A DNA stretch of 64,000 bases from Hyparrhenia diplandra (GCA_015847255.1 JADLZK010001163.1:124001-188000), one strand, 5' to 3'; counted from the first letter of the stretch, positions 34,521 to 46,330 are shown. Notes: a model not told the origin generated them from the letters alone. Program-made: numbers and translations.

Positions 34521-34526
34521 ACTAGA

Positions 34527-34702
34527 ATTGGTTTGACGGACTTTAGTCTCGGGACTAAAAAAAAGTCATATAGTAACCAAACAAGGGAGGGACTATTAGG
34601 GACTTTTCCTCTATTACTCCCAAAAAGACTCTCTTGGAGGGACTTTTTTAATAGTCCTTGGGACTAAAAAGTCCTTAAGACTTTTCTAACCAAACACCCC
34701 CC
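34527..34702. mobile_element. MITE related to the 13502 element
   Basis: Left GGTTTGACGGACTTTAGTC and right TAACCAAACACCCCCC, with interior AGGGAC/GTCCCT-type motifs and CTCTCTTGGAGGGAC shared with the element at 13502-13680. The ends are less well defined. Confidence 0.5.
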
Positions 34703-34709
34703 GAACATC

Positions 34710-35900
34710 TCCAACGGACGCTCTAAATTTCACCCTCCATGTCTCTATTTAGCTATCCCACTCAATTTTCTCCTCATATTTCAGCACACTCTAGCAGGCT
34801 AGTTAAATCTCGCTGTCCATATCCTCTGGGGTTGGGCGGGGTAGGTGGGGAAGGGGAGGATTCCCCACCTGATCTATATTGGTCGATTGGCTCCAAAAGC
34901 CGAATGTTAAAACGATCAAATTTGAGAATTGTAGTTTAAAATCCTTAAGAGATTTTGAGTACAAAGCACTAAACTTATTAGCTGACGTGCAAACAGTTGG
35001 ATGAAATCGGGTGAATAGAAATAATGAAATATATATTTCAACAGATTGTTTCACGTCACGCTCACGTCGCTCTCGCTAGCAGGGCGACGCGGGCGACAAA
35101 CCCTAGTCGCCGCCCCAACTTAACCCACCCGTCCCCTCGCCCGCGCCGCCGCCGGAGCAGGTCACCCGTGCTCGCGCTGCCCGTGAGGATGGCGGTGGCG
35201 TGGCCTCTCCCCTCTTCTCCGACGGTCCGGGCGGGCGCGGCCATCATGGCGGCGGCGAGGGGCTCGTCGGCTGGTTGTCCTCCGGCGGCGGTGGAGGCTA
35301 TTGCCGCCCAGATCGGCGGCGTCCCGGCCGGATCAGGTGGCTGCCCGGCGGCGCGCGTGGTAGTGCTGGCGTGGTGGGCGGCGTGATGGTGGCCTTAGCT
35401 AGGCGGCGGTGTGACGGCGGCCATGGCCGGCTCGGACAATTGGGCCGTGGCTCGGGGGGGTGGATCCGGCCTTTTGCCGGTGCGGCTCCCCCAACGGTGT
35501 CGGTGAGGCTTCTTCGGGCGGCGTCATGGTGGCGCGGCCGCCCGTGGCGTTAGCGGGGGCGGTGGTGCCGTGGTGGTGCTACCGGTGTTGCGGGCTTGGT
35601 GGTGGTCCTTCTTCTCCGTCGGGGGCTTGCCGGCGGGGTGAGGTGGGGTGGTGCCTGTGGGGGGGCGCGGGGGCAATGATCCTTTTTCTCTCTCCTCCCC
35701 TCTCTCACTGTAGCAGCCGGAGCTGGATTTTTGAGCTAGATTTTTTTTGGCTTCGGGTGCAATGGGGTGTTAGTGAGAGAGAAAGATGGGAGAGAGAAGA
35801 ATGGATTCATGAACAGTACATTGATAGGACGTGCTACAATATTTTGACAGTGAATCTGGAGCACCTGAAGCTCTCCCATAGAGGGCCTTAGTCGTGCTTC
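34710..35900. other. Possible composite element enclosing a GC-rich captured fragment
   Basis: An outer AT-balanced part (from GAACATCTCCAACGGACGCT) encloses a GC-rich core 35060-35700 that has AACCCTAG at its left edge and GTAGC-rich text at its right. The outer right edge (GAGCACCTGAAGCTCTCCCA) is a plausible but weak partner of the left edge. A captured-gene MULE or similar is conceivable. No domain is recognised in the core. Confidence 0.25.
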
Positions 35901-35907
35901 AGTTTTA

Positions 35908-36123
35908 CTCTCTCCGTCCCAAAAAATAGTGTCGTTTGCGTTTCCGAGAAACAACTTTGACTAATTTTATATTTAAAAATATTAATACCTGTGATACGTA
36001 ATTAGTATCATTGGAAAAATATTTGAATCTGGCAGAGACAAATGTTGCACGATTTTTTCTACAAATCGAGTCAAAGTTGTGACACGCACACCAACGACAA
36101 CACTTACTTAGGGGCAGAGGGAG
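35908..36123. mobile_element. Stowaway MITE
   Basis: The ends CTCTCTCCGTCCCAAAAAAT and CTTAGGGGCAGAGGGAG are inverted repeats with TA on each side (35906-35907, 36124-36125). The inner arms (AGTGTCGTT / AACGACAACACT and AACTTTGACT / AGTCAAAGTT) confirm the fold-back. Confidence 0.85.
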
Positions 36124-36179
36124 TATACACAAAGGGATGTGTAGTTGCACTCAAAGTCTCAAAGCATTTGTCTAGTTTC

Positions 36180-36565
36180 GGTCATATATTTCGCACAAGG
36201 ATGATACACACATGACCTTTTATCTTTTAGTTTTGGTGATGTAAATGATAACAACACAAGTCTAGTACTAGCATAATACAAAGCATAATATTTCGCACAA
36301 GGATGATACACACATGATATTTTAACTATAATTCACCAGTTCGGATTATTTTAGGTGCAACAAAAGAAACATCCCTGCTGAGAGGCCTAACCTTTGTACT
36401 CCCAGCAAATTAGCTGTTGTGGTTGTTGTTGTATTAATCGTGACTAGACTAATCGGATGGTTTTCGGTACTCGACCAGGGCCTTCGACTAGATTAGACCG
36501 TCTAGAAACCTGACGTTCGATTAGTCATCGTCCAATCACGATTAATCATCCGATCAGGCTGTTTG
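36180..36565. repeat. Short direct repeat and ACTAATC-rich element
   Basis: ATATTTCGCACAAGGATGAT (with ACACACATGA following) occurs at 36186 and again at 36290. Then 36435-36560 is rich in ATTAATCGTGA / TCACGATTAAT in inverted orientation, resembling the repeat at 10965. Confidence 0.45.
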
Positions 36566-36628
36566 GTCATCCCGCCAAAAAAGTTGGAGTGAGCTGCATC
36601 AGCCGAGGGAGTTGGGCCTAACATGTCT

Positions 36629-36764
36629 TAAGTTTTGGCCCAACTCTATTAGGTTTTCTCTTCTCTCCTATACCACTCACTCCCTCACCATTAGCAAAGT
36701 TTTGGCCCAAGTCCATTAGGGTTTCTCTTCTTTCCTATACCACTCACTCCCTCACCATTAGCAA
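36629..36764. repeat. Tandem duplication of about 68 bp
   Basis: AGTTTTGGCCCAA ... ACTCCCTCACCATTAGCAA is present twice in succession (36629-36697 and 36698-36764), nearly identical. Confidence 0.75.
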
Positions 36765-36769
36765 GTAAA

Positions 36770-38045
36770 TCATTTTTGGTTGTTTGATTTGTATTAACAA
36801 ATGCCATGCTTCTTTTATTGTGTGGCATAGAAAATCTGCGGGTGGCGTATGAGTTGGCCAAAGAGGAATGCAAGCATAAGGCGGTTCAATGCAGAAGAAA
36901 GACCAGAAATGGACCGTCCAGCAATGAAAAAGTGCAATGCCTACTTCAATGGCTAATAGCACCATATATATGATCCAACGGTCAATAGTTTTGAAGGTGG
37001 ATCATGATGTGGATAGTTTTTGGCGTACTTTTTCCAACAACTAGTTTAGGCGGATGAGGCTATACATACGAGGTTACCTTACTTTTGAGTATGTTTAAGT
37101 GCCAAGGGCTGTTACAAGTTAGAGCACATGTTCCTACATCCATCCACCCTCTCAAGACGTTTAAGATCACATCCGAAGCTAGGATATACACTATAACGCA
37201 TCCTTCTGAGGTTTAGTCCTTATAGCTTGAGAGCTTTGAGTAATTGGGGCATGTTACCCTTTATCTTGGTGATTCAAAGCACTTGATATCTATTTGACCT
37301 TCCAACAAAGGTATGGTAGCCTTCGAGACATAAATGTTGCTTTTATGTTGGTTTTATGCTCATTATGCTAAAAGCAGCCAATGTATACTACCGATAGAGT
37401 TAGTAGCGTGTGTCCAGCGAATAGGCAGGAGTAGCGATGTAACCAGCCCACAATGTCTATCCAATTTAAGGCAGGGCCCACAAAGTAAACATATCGGCCA
37501 TCCCAACCTCCTGCGACCCTTCCCTCGAGAAGGTTCTCAGATCCCCAATTTCCTTCCACCTCCGTATTCGGAATCGAACAGCGCCATCGCTACCGCCGCC
37601 GCCTCCTCCTCATAATACTCCTCCGACGTCGCATGCTCCTCAACCTCCAGCTCCTCAAGTCCTCATCATCCAATGATGCTTCCTCGACAACACCATCGCC
37701 GTTGGACGATGCTTCCTCGACGATTCCACCACCGCCGGCGTGACCATCAGTTGGGTGAATGGGAAGAAGTGGTTGCTACAGTTAGGCCAACGGCTAGAAT
37801 ACAACGGCCAGAATTAGCCAACTGTTTTTATTTTTCTAAAGCAAACACTGTACAAATAATATTGTTTATTTCCTTGCTCCTGGGAGGAGTGCTACTACTC
37901 GGTTTTGTTGATACCTGCTAACACAGTGTGTGATCCTGGTAGTAAGCATGCATTAAATGCTTACTACCCTCTTCTTACCTCCATTGTGGGTGCCCTAACA
38001 TGTTGATGGTTAGATTTGATGTTTAAGGACAATCAACAAACAAGA
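36770..38045. other. Intergenic, no gene supported
   Basis: No exon or element ends recognised. A CTCCTCC / CGCCGCC-rich part at 37560-37740 looks leader-like on the plus strand, but no coding exon follows. Confidence 0.35.
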
Positions 38046-38049
38046 CCAA

Positions 38050-38290
38050 CTTGTAGTCTTGGAAGGCAAACTTCAAAAGAACTTGTCCTGCTTTGTATCA
38101 AGGGCAAGCAAATGTTGAGAGGAGCCCTAAATTTGTAGAGAGAGAATTTTCCCCAAAAGTGGTCTTCCTTTTTCCCCCTTTTGGCTCTTTTGAGTCTTGT
38201 AATAACTTGTGCTTTTTGTACATACATTATTTTATATATACACAAAAATATAGGTAGAGGCCTCCTCGCTGACCCAAAAAAGATCCAACC
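38050..38290 (+). mobile_element. LINE 3'-end fragment
   Basis: The segment with CTTTGTATCAAGGGCAAGCA, a TTTGGCTCTTTTGAGTCTTG stretch and an A-rich end resembles the 3' end of the LINE at 16640-16868 in order and wording. It is a short 5'-truncated copy. Confidence 0.55.
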
Positions 38291-38460
38291 GCCGATATTT
38301 TCAAGGACATAGCCTAAATAGTTAGCACTTTAGCATGTCTTGGAATAAGTCTAATGACACAAAATCGGGTGTGTATTGTGAGAACCCAATGAAAGGTTGG
38401 TGCTCTAGCAGTTCAGATTCAGATTTTCCGTAAGACCGTAAGTACTCCATCACGCCCCAA

Positions 38461-41049
38461 TTACTGAATCCTGAGCTGAGGCATTAACGGTGAGGACTCC
38501 GTATAACAGCTCTGAGTGCCAGCTTGTAGCGTCTCAAACTGAGCCCGATCCACTGGGGAGGTCTCCAGCATCTGCACCACCTTGTGCATGGTTGGCCGCA
38601 GCGCCGGGTTCGTCTCGACGCACCACAACGCCACGCGAGCAAACCGCTCCACCTTCTCCATGTCCTCCACGGTGTCCACGTCGTCGCCGTCACTCTGCAG
38701 CATAATCTCCGTCCTGTGGGCGCCCACCAGCTGCGCTGCCCACCCAACCAACGTGAGCATGCCCTTTCCGTCGTTGTCGCCGCCGTCGGCGACCTGCGGC
38801 ACGTCGTCTTCGGCGGACACCACCGGCTCGTGGCTTCTCCGGCAGCTGATCATCTCCAGCAGCACGACGCCGAAGCTGTACACGTCCGCCTTGGTGTCCA
38901 CGTGCCCGTCTCCGAGAAGCCACTCGGGGGCGATGTATCCCCTGGTGCCTCGGACATGGGTGACCGTGGTGTGCACCTGCTCGGTTCCCAGCAGCTTGGA
39001 GATCCCAAAATCGGTGATCCTCGGCACGCCATGGCCGTCGATCAGGATGTTCTCGGGCTTGATGTCACAGTGGATGATCGGCGCGCTGCAGCCGTCGTGG
39101 AGGTACTCGAGTCCCCGGGCGATGGCGAGTGCGGCGTCGGCGCGCCAATGCCATGGAGGCCGCTTCTTGGGGTTGAAGAGGAAGCTGCGGAGCGACCCGC
39201 CTGGCATGAACTCGAACACCAGCATCCTGTGCTTGTCTTCTTTACAGTAGCCGATCATGCGGATGAGATTCCGGTGGTGGATCTGCCCGATGGACTGCAC
39301 CTCGTTGGCGAACTCCTGCTCGCCGTACTCGTTCGAGTCGATGAGCTTCTTCACCGCGATGACATGCGGCTGTGGCGTCTGGATGGTTCCTTGGTACACC
39401 TCGCCGAAGCTCCCTTTACCCAGGAGCTTCTCGAATCCATTGGTGGCTTGGTAAAGCTCGTTCCAGCTGAACGCTCTCACACTTGTGTTCAACAGCTGCG
39501 TGCTCTCTCTGCTCCTGTTCCTGCCGAGGTAATGGTGTGCCAGGAGGCCACCGATGGTGATCACCAAGAGCACGGCCAAGCAGATGGTGACGATTTTGTA
39601 GGGGCCTAGTAGGGTTGTTGTCCTTGCAGATTGGCCACTCCCGGTGCGCACCTTGATGAACGCCTTCATCGTGACATCGTTTGCCCGCCGTCCGTTGGTG
39701 AGCACCGCGATCTCCGCGCAGTCGGCATTGCCGATGAAGAGCGCGGCCACGCAGAAGCAGTCGCTGAGGCAGTAGTCCCGGCACTGCTCCTCCGATACCG
39801 ACGAGAATTTCTTGTAGTATATCGAGGTCTCCCAGGTGATGTTTGGGAGCTCCACGAGCGTGAACTCGTCGGAGCTCTGCTCTCCTCCGCAGCTCTGCGG
39901 CTCGAACGCCGGCGTGCAGCCGCTGTCCGGGTGCTGCGCGTCGGTGTAATTGTACCCACTCGGGCAGAGGCAGTTGAGCCGGTCGTCGGTCTGGACGCAG
40001 TAAGACCCCGGGCCACACATGCCCTGCAACCCGGACGTTCTCTTGTTGCAGCCGTCCGGTGGCCACTGGCTCAGCCTGGTCCACGACGACGACGACTTGC
40101 CGGTCTTGTTGCGGGCATGGGCATAGGTACGGACGACGCCGTCAGGGTCCATCCTGACGAACTGGAAGTAGTCGTCGCCGGCGGTGAAACTCGCCGTCGC
40201 CGGAGGCGAAATCAAGCTGTAGACGGTGCCATTGGAGAGGGAGTAGTTGAGCCTACCCTGGGCGTCGAACGTGACCGTCGTGTTGCCCATGGGGCTGTTA
40301 GTGAACTCCTGCCAGTACGCGTTGCCTGGGTTGTTGCCGGCGAGGAGATCGACGTAGAGGACCACGTTGCCGTCCGACTGAACGCCCATGCTGAACCGGC
40401 CTGTGGTGAACTCCGCGTCCGCCCGCTTGGAGAAGAGCTTCCCCTGAGACATGGCGTCCAGGGCCAAGGACTGGCCTGGCAGCAGCGTGTCCGTCGGGTA
40501 CCAGAAGCTCTCCCACAGCACGTCCCCGCCGTCGCCGAGGAACTGGAGGTTACCCGAGTCTCGGAGCGCCAGGACGGACCCGCGTCTCAGCATGGTCGTC
40601 GGGGCCTTCCACAGCTCGTGGTTGCCGTCGGTGACCGCGAGCGTGCCGTCGGGCGTGACGCGGAGGACGGACTTGGCCGTGGCGAAGGGCGTCGGACCGG
40701 AGGGCGGCGAGTGCTTGGCGAACCACACCACGGATTGCGGCTGGGGCTGGGAGGAGCTGGAGCTGCCGGTGCCGTCGGCGGCGGCGGCGTCACCGAAGCG
40801 GAAGCGGAACCATGTCGCGAGGAGGAACTTGGTCGGGTCGGCGTCGAGTGCGCGGAAGCCAAAGGCGAAGTCGCCGGACGGGCTGGTGATGTAACCGGGC
40901 GGCGTCAGGGCGACTCCCGCGGTGAGGTTGGTCCTCGCCACGGCTGCCGGTACGCATCGAACTTGCTGAAGTAGCACGGTCGTTATTGCTAGGGCGGAAA
41001 GGAGGAGAGCGCGGCGGAGTGGAGAGCAGGGCAACGCCACCGCCGGCAT
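38461..41049 (-). CDS. G-type lectin S-receptor-like Ser/Thr kinase (SD2/LecRK type)
   Basis: Single exon of 862 residues, intact. It encodes a plasma-membrane receptor kinase of the type used in defence signalling. Order: signal peptide (1-33, LLLSALAITTVLLQ); B-lectin domain about 40-190 (GDFAFGF, LRDSGNLQFLG, ESFWYPTDTLLPGQ); S-locus-glycoprotein and EGF/PAN-like Cys-rich region about 240-465 (CGPGSYC, CLCPSGYN, CRDYCLSDCFC); a transmembrane helix about 485-505 (IVTICLAVLLVITIGGLLA); and a kinase about 540-825. Kinase motifs: GKGSFGEVYQG, AVKK, IIHCDIKPENIL, DFGISKLL and APEWL. The catalytic loop has HCD instead of HRD, so it is a non-RD kinase, typical of this class and of many immune receptors. 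The ATG is at 41049, directly before the signal peptide. Confidence 0.95.
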   Translation of the reverse strand: MPAVALPCSPLRRALLLSALAITTVLLQQVRCVPAAVARTNLTAGVALTPPGYITSPSGDFAFGFRALDADPTKFLLATWFRFRFGDAAAADGTGSSSSSQPQPQSVVWFAKHSPPSGPTPFATAKSVLRVTPDGTLAVTDGNHELWKAPTTMLRRGSVLALRDSGNLQFLGDGGDVLWESFWYPTDTLLPGQSLALDAMSQGKLFSKRADAEFTTGRFSMGVQSDGNVVLYVDLLAGNNPGNAYWQEFTNSPMGNTTVTFDAQGRLNYSLSNGTVYSLISPPATASFTAGDDYFQFVRMDPDGVVRTYAHARNKTGKSSSSWTRLSQWPPDGCNKRTSGLQGMCGPGSYCVQTDDRLNCLCPSGYNYTDAQHPDSGCTPAFEPQSCGGEQSSDEFTLVELPNITWETSIYYKKFSSVSEEQCRDYCLSDCFCVAALFIGNADCAEIAVLTNGRRANDVTMKAFIKVRTGSGQSARTTTLLGPYKIVTICLAVLLVITIGGLLAHHYLGRNRSRESTQLLNTSVRAFSWNELYQATNGFEKLLGKGSFGEVYQGTIQTPQPHVIAVKKLIDSNEYGEQEFANEVQSIGQIHHRNLIRMIGYCKEDKHRMLVFEFMPGGSLRSFLFNPKKRPPWHWRADAALAIARGLEYLHDGCSAPIIHCDIKPENILIDGHGVPRITDFGISKLLGTEQVHTTVTHVRGTRGYIAPEWLLGDGHVDTKADVYSFGVVLLEMISCRRSHEPVVSAEDDVPQVADGGDNDGKGMLTLVGWAAQLVGAHRTEIMLQSDGDDVDTVEDMEKVERFARVALWCVETNPALRPTMHKVVQMLETSPVDRAQFETLQAGTQSCYTESSPLMPQLRIQ

Positions 41050-41059
41050 GATCGCTCGC

Positions 41060-42780
41060 AGCTCCGTCGTCCCAGCTGCCGAGGAAGCGTCGTGTTGCTG
41101 TGTCGCCGGCCGCGTACATGCATGTTTCCTCTTTTAGTAACTGGGATTGAAGCGGTCAGGGATTGTTAGGGGTTGGTTAACGACGACTGCTCGCCATGAA
41201 GCGGTCGGTCGCCATGGCTGCGGCTGTCGTCGCGAATCAGACGATGTCTCGCCGGTTTTCGCCCGGACTCCCCGGAGTCTCTGCCAGTAGCTATATTTCC
41301 TGGAACAATTGCCTCAGCAGCTCATCGGCTGCACTGCACGTCTCCTCGTCGTCTGCGACAGCAGGAGCAGCTCGGTAGCTCGATGTTCCTTTCCTGCAGG
41401 CGTAGTATTCCACATGAACGGTCGGTCGTGCCGACTCTTTCCACGACAGACTTGGTCAACGTCGTTCTGCAACGGCGTTGCTCCTTCCACGCTCTCTACC
41501 CACCACCCACGATCGGTGAACCGTGAATCACATCACGTCTGCGGCGACGGCGTCGAAACAAGCCGGGGCCATTGACACACCATCGGTCGTCTGGAAATAA
41601 TCCATCGCTACCAAACCGGTGTATGTGTACTTGATCTACATGATGATACAGCACTTAAGTTTACTTAGATAAAAATTTTAATATATCAATATTATAGAAA
41701 AGGATAATGTAGAAGCATATATATGCTTTCAATAGAATATGTTGATAATTTATCTGTAAATTTGGGGGGATATTTTAGTTTTTTAATAATGATAAAAGTG
41801 GTAGTTATGCAAATTTAGGTATACTTTAGAACATGTTTCTTAATGGGCAAATATACTATAGATATACATAGGTAACTTTATGTTATTTTTCAATCACAGA
41901 GATGGGTAGCTATTTTCAAAAAAAAAAAAAAAAGAAACAAACAAAAGAGAGATGGGTAATTATTTAGAAAATAGAACAGATGCAATGACTATTTTTATCA
42001 ATGGTGAATAGGGTTTACCAAATTGATGGCCAAACGTTTCAGATTTTTATGATAACCTTTATGATTTCTTATGATTTACCTTTTTCTTAGTGGGTTTCTT
42101 GAGGATCATCGTGGAGGATCATGCGTAGACTGAAAAATCCTTGAGCGATTCAGAATGTATTGCGCACGGGCTAACACTCCAGTCCCCATCTCATGGAAAA
42201 ATATTCTTTACCAAACTTCCATGCTAGCTAATATGAAATCCCTTTCAACGGTAATCTACAGAGATGGCAGGCTATCAAAGCTGTAACAGTAGTTTCACCA
42301 AAAAAAAAAAGAGTAACAGTAAACACAGCTCCAGAAGAAATGGAGAACAGTTGAAGAGAAGACATTTGCTTCTCTTTTCCCCCTCATTGTAGAATTGCAA
42401 CTGATAAACTGCAAAGGAAATTTCAATTCAAGGGTCCACAATCCTGGAATAGAGCAAAAGCTTTCAGATAATGTGCTATGTCCGCACAGAACAAAGTTTT
42501 GAATTGATAAGAACTGCTACCATCATGGTGGTCAGGAAAACATACCTTTCAGTCAGAGAATATATGTAGCATCTCAGCAAGAACTGGTCGGAAATATACT
42601 CAATAAATCGTCAAGCCCAACCTGACCAGATGGTAAATTATTAGTACAAGAAGCACAAATCACTTTACCAACTGAATTTTGTTGGAAACTACGGAACAAG
42701 AACTATAAGCGATAAAATGATGTGACTTTGAGGACGCACAATTGGCAAAAGATCAACAAGTATTACGTAAAAATCAAAGA
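41060..42780. other. Intergenic, no gene seen
   Basis: The first 500 bp are the upstream side of the lectin kinase. 41600-42050 is AT-rich, with an A-run at 41919-41933 that may mark a small retroposed tail. 42300-42780 is the 3' flank of the NBS-LRR gene. Confidence 0.4.
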
Positions 42781-42784
42781 GCCT

Positions 42785-45700
42785 CTAACACACTAAGTCA
42801 GGACTGAAGACCCACTGGATGGGAAGTGATTGAATAGCAGCATATACCTCTAATTTCTTCTCTGGGATATGAACAATTTTTTCCCACTCAGCACCTTCCT
42901 TCCTTTGAAGCTCGCTGTCAAGGTCCGGAGCGCAATTTGATAACAAAATAGTCTGCATATAAGCAGGCAGGCCATCTTGGGGAAGAAACCTCATCAATCG
43001 GAACTGACAAATAACTAATTTGTTGAGAGATCCCACTGTATTCAAGTCAGCTGGCAAGGAGCAGAAACTGTAACAATTTGCAACAACTAGCTCTCGCAGA
43101 GCACCAAGATTTCGAAAACCGTCCAATGAAACTAGATCATCACAATATGTAATGTTTATTGTTTCCAGAGCAGGGAGGAAGTGGGGTCCATAATCAAATG
43201 ATAATGAGATCATAGAATTGCAACTATCAAGCACCAAGGTGGACAGGCAAGTTAGACCTTGCAGATACCTCTGTAACAAACTGGACTGAACATTGCTTTT
43301 AGCTATTTCAAGCTGACAAAGAGATGGTGGAAGAAAATTTGTGTCCTGGTCTTCTGTACAATTGGATGACAACAGTGTTGAACAGTCACTAATCCGGAAC
43401 ACCTCAAGGGAGCTAAGCTGGTGAAACCCACCAGCTGGCATCGGATCTAAACAGTACTTCAGGCGCAACTCTGCAACATGACTGAGCTGCTCACTGTTCA
43501 GATCACTTAAGAAGCTGTAGGAGCTAGTTAGAAAGATCAACTGTGAAGCTGCTTCAATTAATGAATCAATTAAACTGGGGACTAGTGGGGGATGAGAAGC
43601 TATTTCCACTTCAACTCTAGGTGTTGCACTAATGGCTGGCATCTGTTGAAGCTTAGGACACTTCTCTATGTGCAGTCTTTCAAGACATGGAAGCAAAGAA
43701 CCATCTTCGATTCCGGACCATCCTTCCCAGCTAAGCATGCCATCAAATATGATGTCTTCTAACATTGGAAAGCCCTTTATGTCACCATTCCCGTAGAATT
43801 CTTGACCTATCTGCCTGACAGCATGCATGCCTCTCAGCACAAGATACTTGAGGAGAGGAAGCTGACCAAAAGGCGGCAACTGTACCCAACCCATGCAGCT
43901 CTCAAGAATTACAGAACTCAATGCAGTCAGCCAATTTGTTTCAAACCAACTGGGTGATCTTATCCCTCTATATCCAATGATCTTTAGCCGTTCGAGATCA
44001 GGGTGAGGCCTAAGGGCACTGATCACATCATAATCTAAATCTGATGTCGAAGCTCTTGCAAGTATGCTCCACTCAAGTTCCAAATATTCAATATGCTCTT
44101 TGCAATCTAGGCATGCATTAACTGCCTCCTGCTGATGCTCAACATTCTCAAGAGATCTAATTTTTAACTGTCCTCTGATATTTTTTATCTCCTTTAGCTC
44201 ACCTAGTCTGTACCCACTCTCCTTCCTGACGTGGAATTCTCCATGGCCACGGAGAAGAGTCTGTCCTCCAAAACCAGATATTGTACCACCACCAACATTA
44301 AAAAAGGAAAGCCTTTCTTAGTTTGAGCAGGTTCCTCTTCATGTTTGCAGGAAGATTAACACATTCAGAATCTCGGCAGGAGTGTCCTCTTGTGACCAAG
44401 ACCTCGAGGTGGTAAAGCCGAAGCAATGATGTTTGCCATGGCCTCTCAGGAACTCAAAAAGCAAAATAGCGCAAATGTCTAAGAAATTTCACTGATGTAG
44501 GCAGCTTCTCCAGGCAACAACCGCTCAAGTCCAGTACACGGATGCTTTTAGACTTCTTGAATACATCATCTGGAAGGGACAATTCTAAGCAAGGCCATGT
44601 TTTCATCCAAACAATCAAGGTACGCAAATTCTTCAACTCGGCTTTCTTCATGCTACGTAACAAATTTGCTGATATTGATAAATGGCGAATGTTTGGGGGG
44701 ATCTCCTTCTGTTTCTCATTTTCAAGCCTGGCATACTCATCCTTGGACACATTCCGAGCCAAGTCATTGATCAAATCATGCATGACATACTCTGTTGGAA
44801 GGTCCAACAATGAGCGCTCAAAGAATGATCTTTGCACAAGTTCATCAAAGTATCCCTTTGTTACATCCTCGATATTTGAATCAGTGTCATATGAATCCTC
44901 CTTCTGTACGAAACCCTGTGCTATCCACATTTCAGTGAGCCTTTTAGGATCAAAATGCCAGTTCTTTGGAAAAAGGCTGCAAAAGCTGAAGCATAGCTTC
45001 AATTGGACAGGTAAATGTTGGTAACTCAATCTGAGAACCTTCATGACATCATCAGATATATCACTCTCCAGCACTTTCTTCCAGTGGCTAACATCTAAAT
45101 CAGCATTCAGTAGCCGACCTATTATCTTCGCAGCTAGAGGCAAACCATTTAATCTCTGACAGATTTCTATTCCTATTTCTTTTAGTCCTTGAAATTGCCC
45201 TGGATATTTCTCACCAAAGGCATAGTTTCTAAATAGCAACCAGTAATCATCTCTGTCCAATCCTCCCAAACACAAAGGGGGTGTCCTAGCATGTAGAATA
45301 CTACAAGCTTTGTCAGTCCGAGTTGTCACCAAGATCTTCGACCCTTCCAGTCCAGTATCTAAAGACGTTAGGACTTTGCTCCATAGTAGTTCATTCTCCC
45401 ATTTTGTTTTTTTCCTCGTCATACCAAACATCATCCAGTATGAGAAGAAATTTCTTTCCATCTAACTTTTCACGAAGAGTGTTCCGCAATTCATCAAATT
45501 CAGTAACAGTATGGCAATTTGCATCAGTTAAAGACTCCAAAATGTCCCTTGTTAATCTAACCTCATCGTAAGTATCAGATACAGAAACCCACATCCTGAG
45601 ACTGAAATTCATGCGTATTTCCTCATCTCTGAAAGCCAACTGTGCAAGGCTAGTCTTCCCAATCCCACCAACACCTACAATGGATATAACATTAATCCTT

Positions 45701-46330
45701 GAGTAACTGGGTACAGGTACATTACTGGGTCCGGGTGCATTACCATCACTTATCTCAAACAACATCTCTCTCAGCTTAGCTAGCTCTTTTCGTCGGCCAT
45801 ATATATGGTGATTTTCCTGCAAAGGGGAAGTTACACGCAGCCGTGTCACAGGCAAATAGCTTTGCAGTAGCATTATCAAAATTAACTACTTTCAGTAAGG
45901 TATCTGCTGCCGTTTTGACCTCACCTAGTTTCTCCAAAATATCTGCTAGCTTCCACCGGAATTTGTCGGTACCAACCAAACGTTTGCCCAAGTAAATACA
46001 AGATGAGGTAACACGACTCACTGCAAATTGGCTGCCGACCTTGGACTTCAGGACCAAGTATTGGAAGCTGTCCAGCACATCAACAGCGCTGTAAATGGCG
46101 TCTTTAAGTTTACTCAGCAGCCTCCTCTGGTTTCCATCCTTAATCTCCCGCTTCTTAATGACATCCACAATGGTCAGGATCTCTGTAAGGATGGTGTCAA
46201 GGCGTTCAAGATCCTTCTCCTGATCTTTCTTCCAACTAAATTGCCCCTTTATGTAGGCCAAAGCGGAGTCTTGCATCTCCCGTATGATTGGAGACAAGAA
46301 CCATCCCGTAACAGTTAGTTCAGCGCCCAT
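42785..46330 (-). CDS. CC-NBS-LRR disease-resistance-type protein (frame broken at three homopolymers and one TGA)
   Basis: Single coding exon, about 1180 residues when corrected. NLR proteins are intracellular immune receptors. Order: coiled-coil N-domain (from ATG 46330; AIYSAVDVLDSF near residue 85); NB-ARC with P-loop GVGGIGKTSLAQL, RNBS-A FSLRMWVSVSDTYD, kinase-2 KKFLLILDDVW, RNBS-B GSKILVTTRTD, GLPL (RLNGLPLAAKI), RNBS-D (LCFSFCSLFPK) and MHD (EYVMHDLINDLA); then LRRs (RVLDLSGCCLEKLP onward) to the stop at 42785. Breaks: extra T (45854-45856 as A on plus), extra A (run at 45402-45405 or 45407-45413), in-frame TGA (44454-44456) and extra T (44300-44305). Corrected length is an exact multiple of three. 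A 5'UTR intron ends just upstream (TTTGCAG). It is either a recent pseudogene or an intact gene with base-call errors. Confidence 0.88.

Noticed and set aside
38584..39609. Plus-strand open frame of 341 codons opposite the kinase domain
   Set aside because: Same reason: mirror of the strongly GC3-biased kinase sequence.
39631..40974. Plus-strand open frame of 447 codons opposite the lectin kinase
   Set aside because: It is the antisense shadow of a GC-rich coding exon, rich in Arg/Val/Gly, with no domain.
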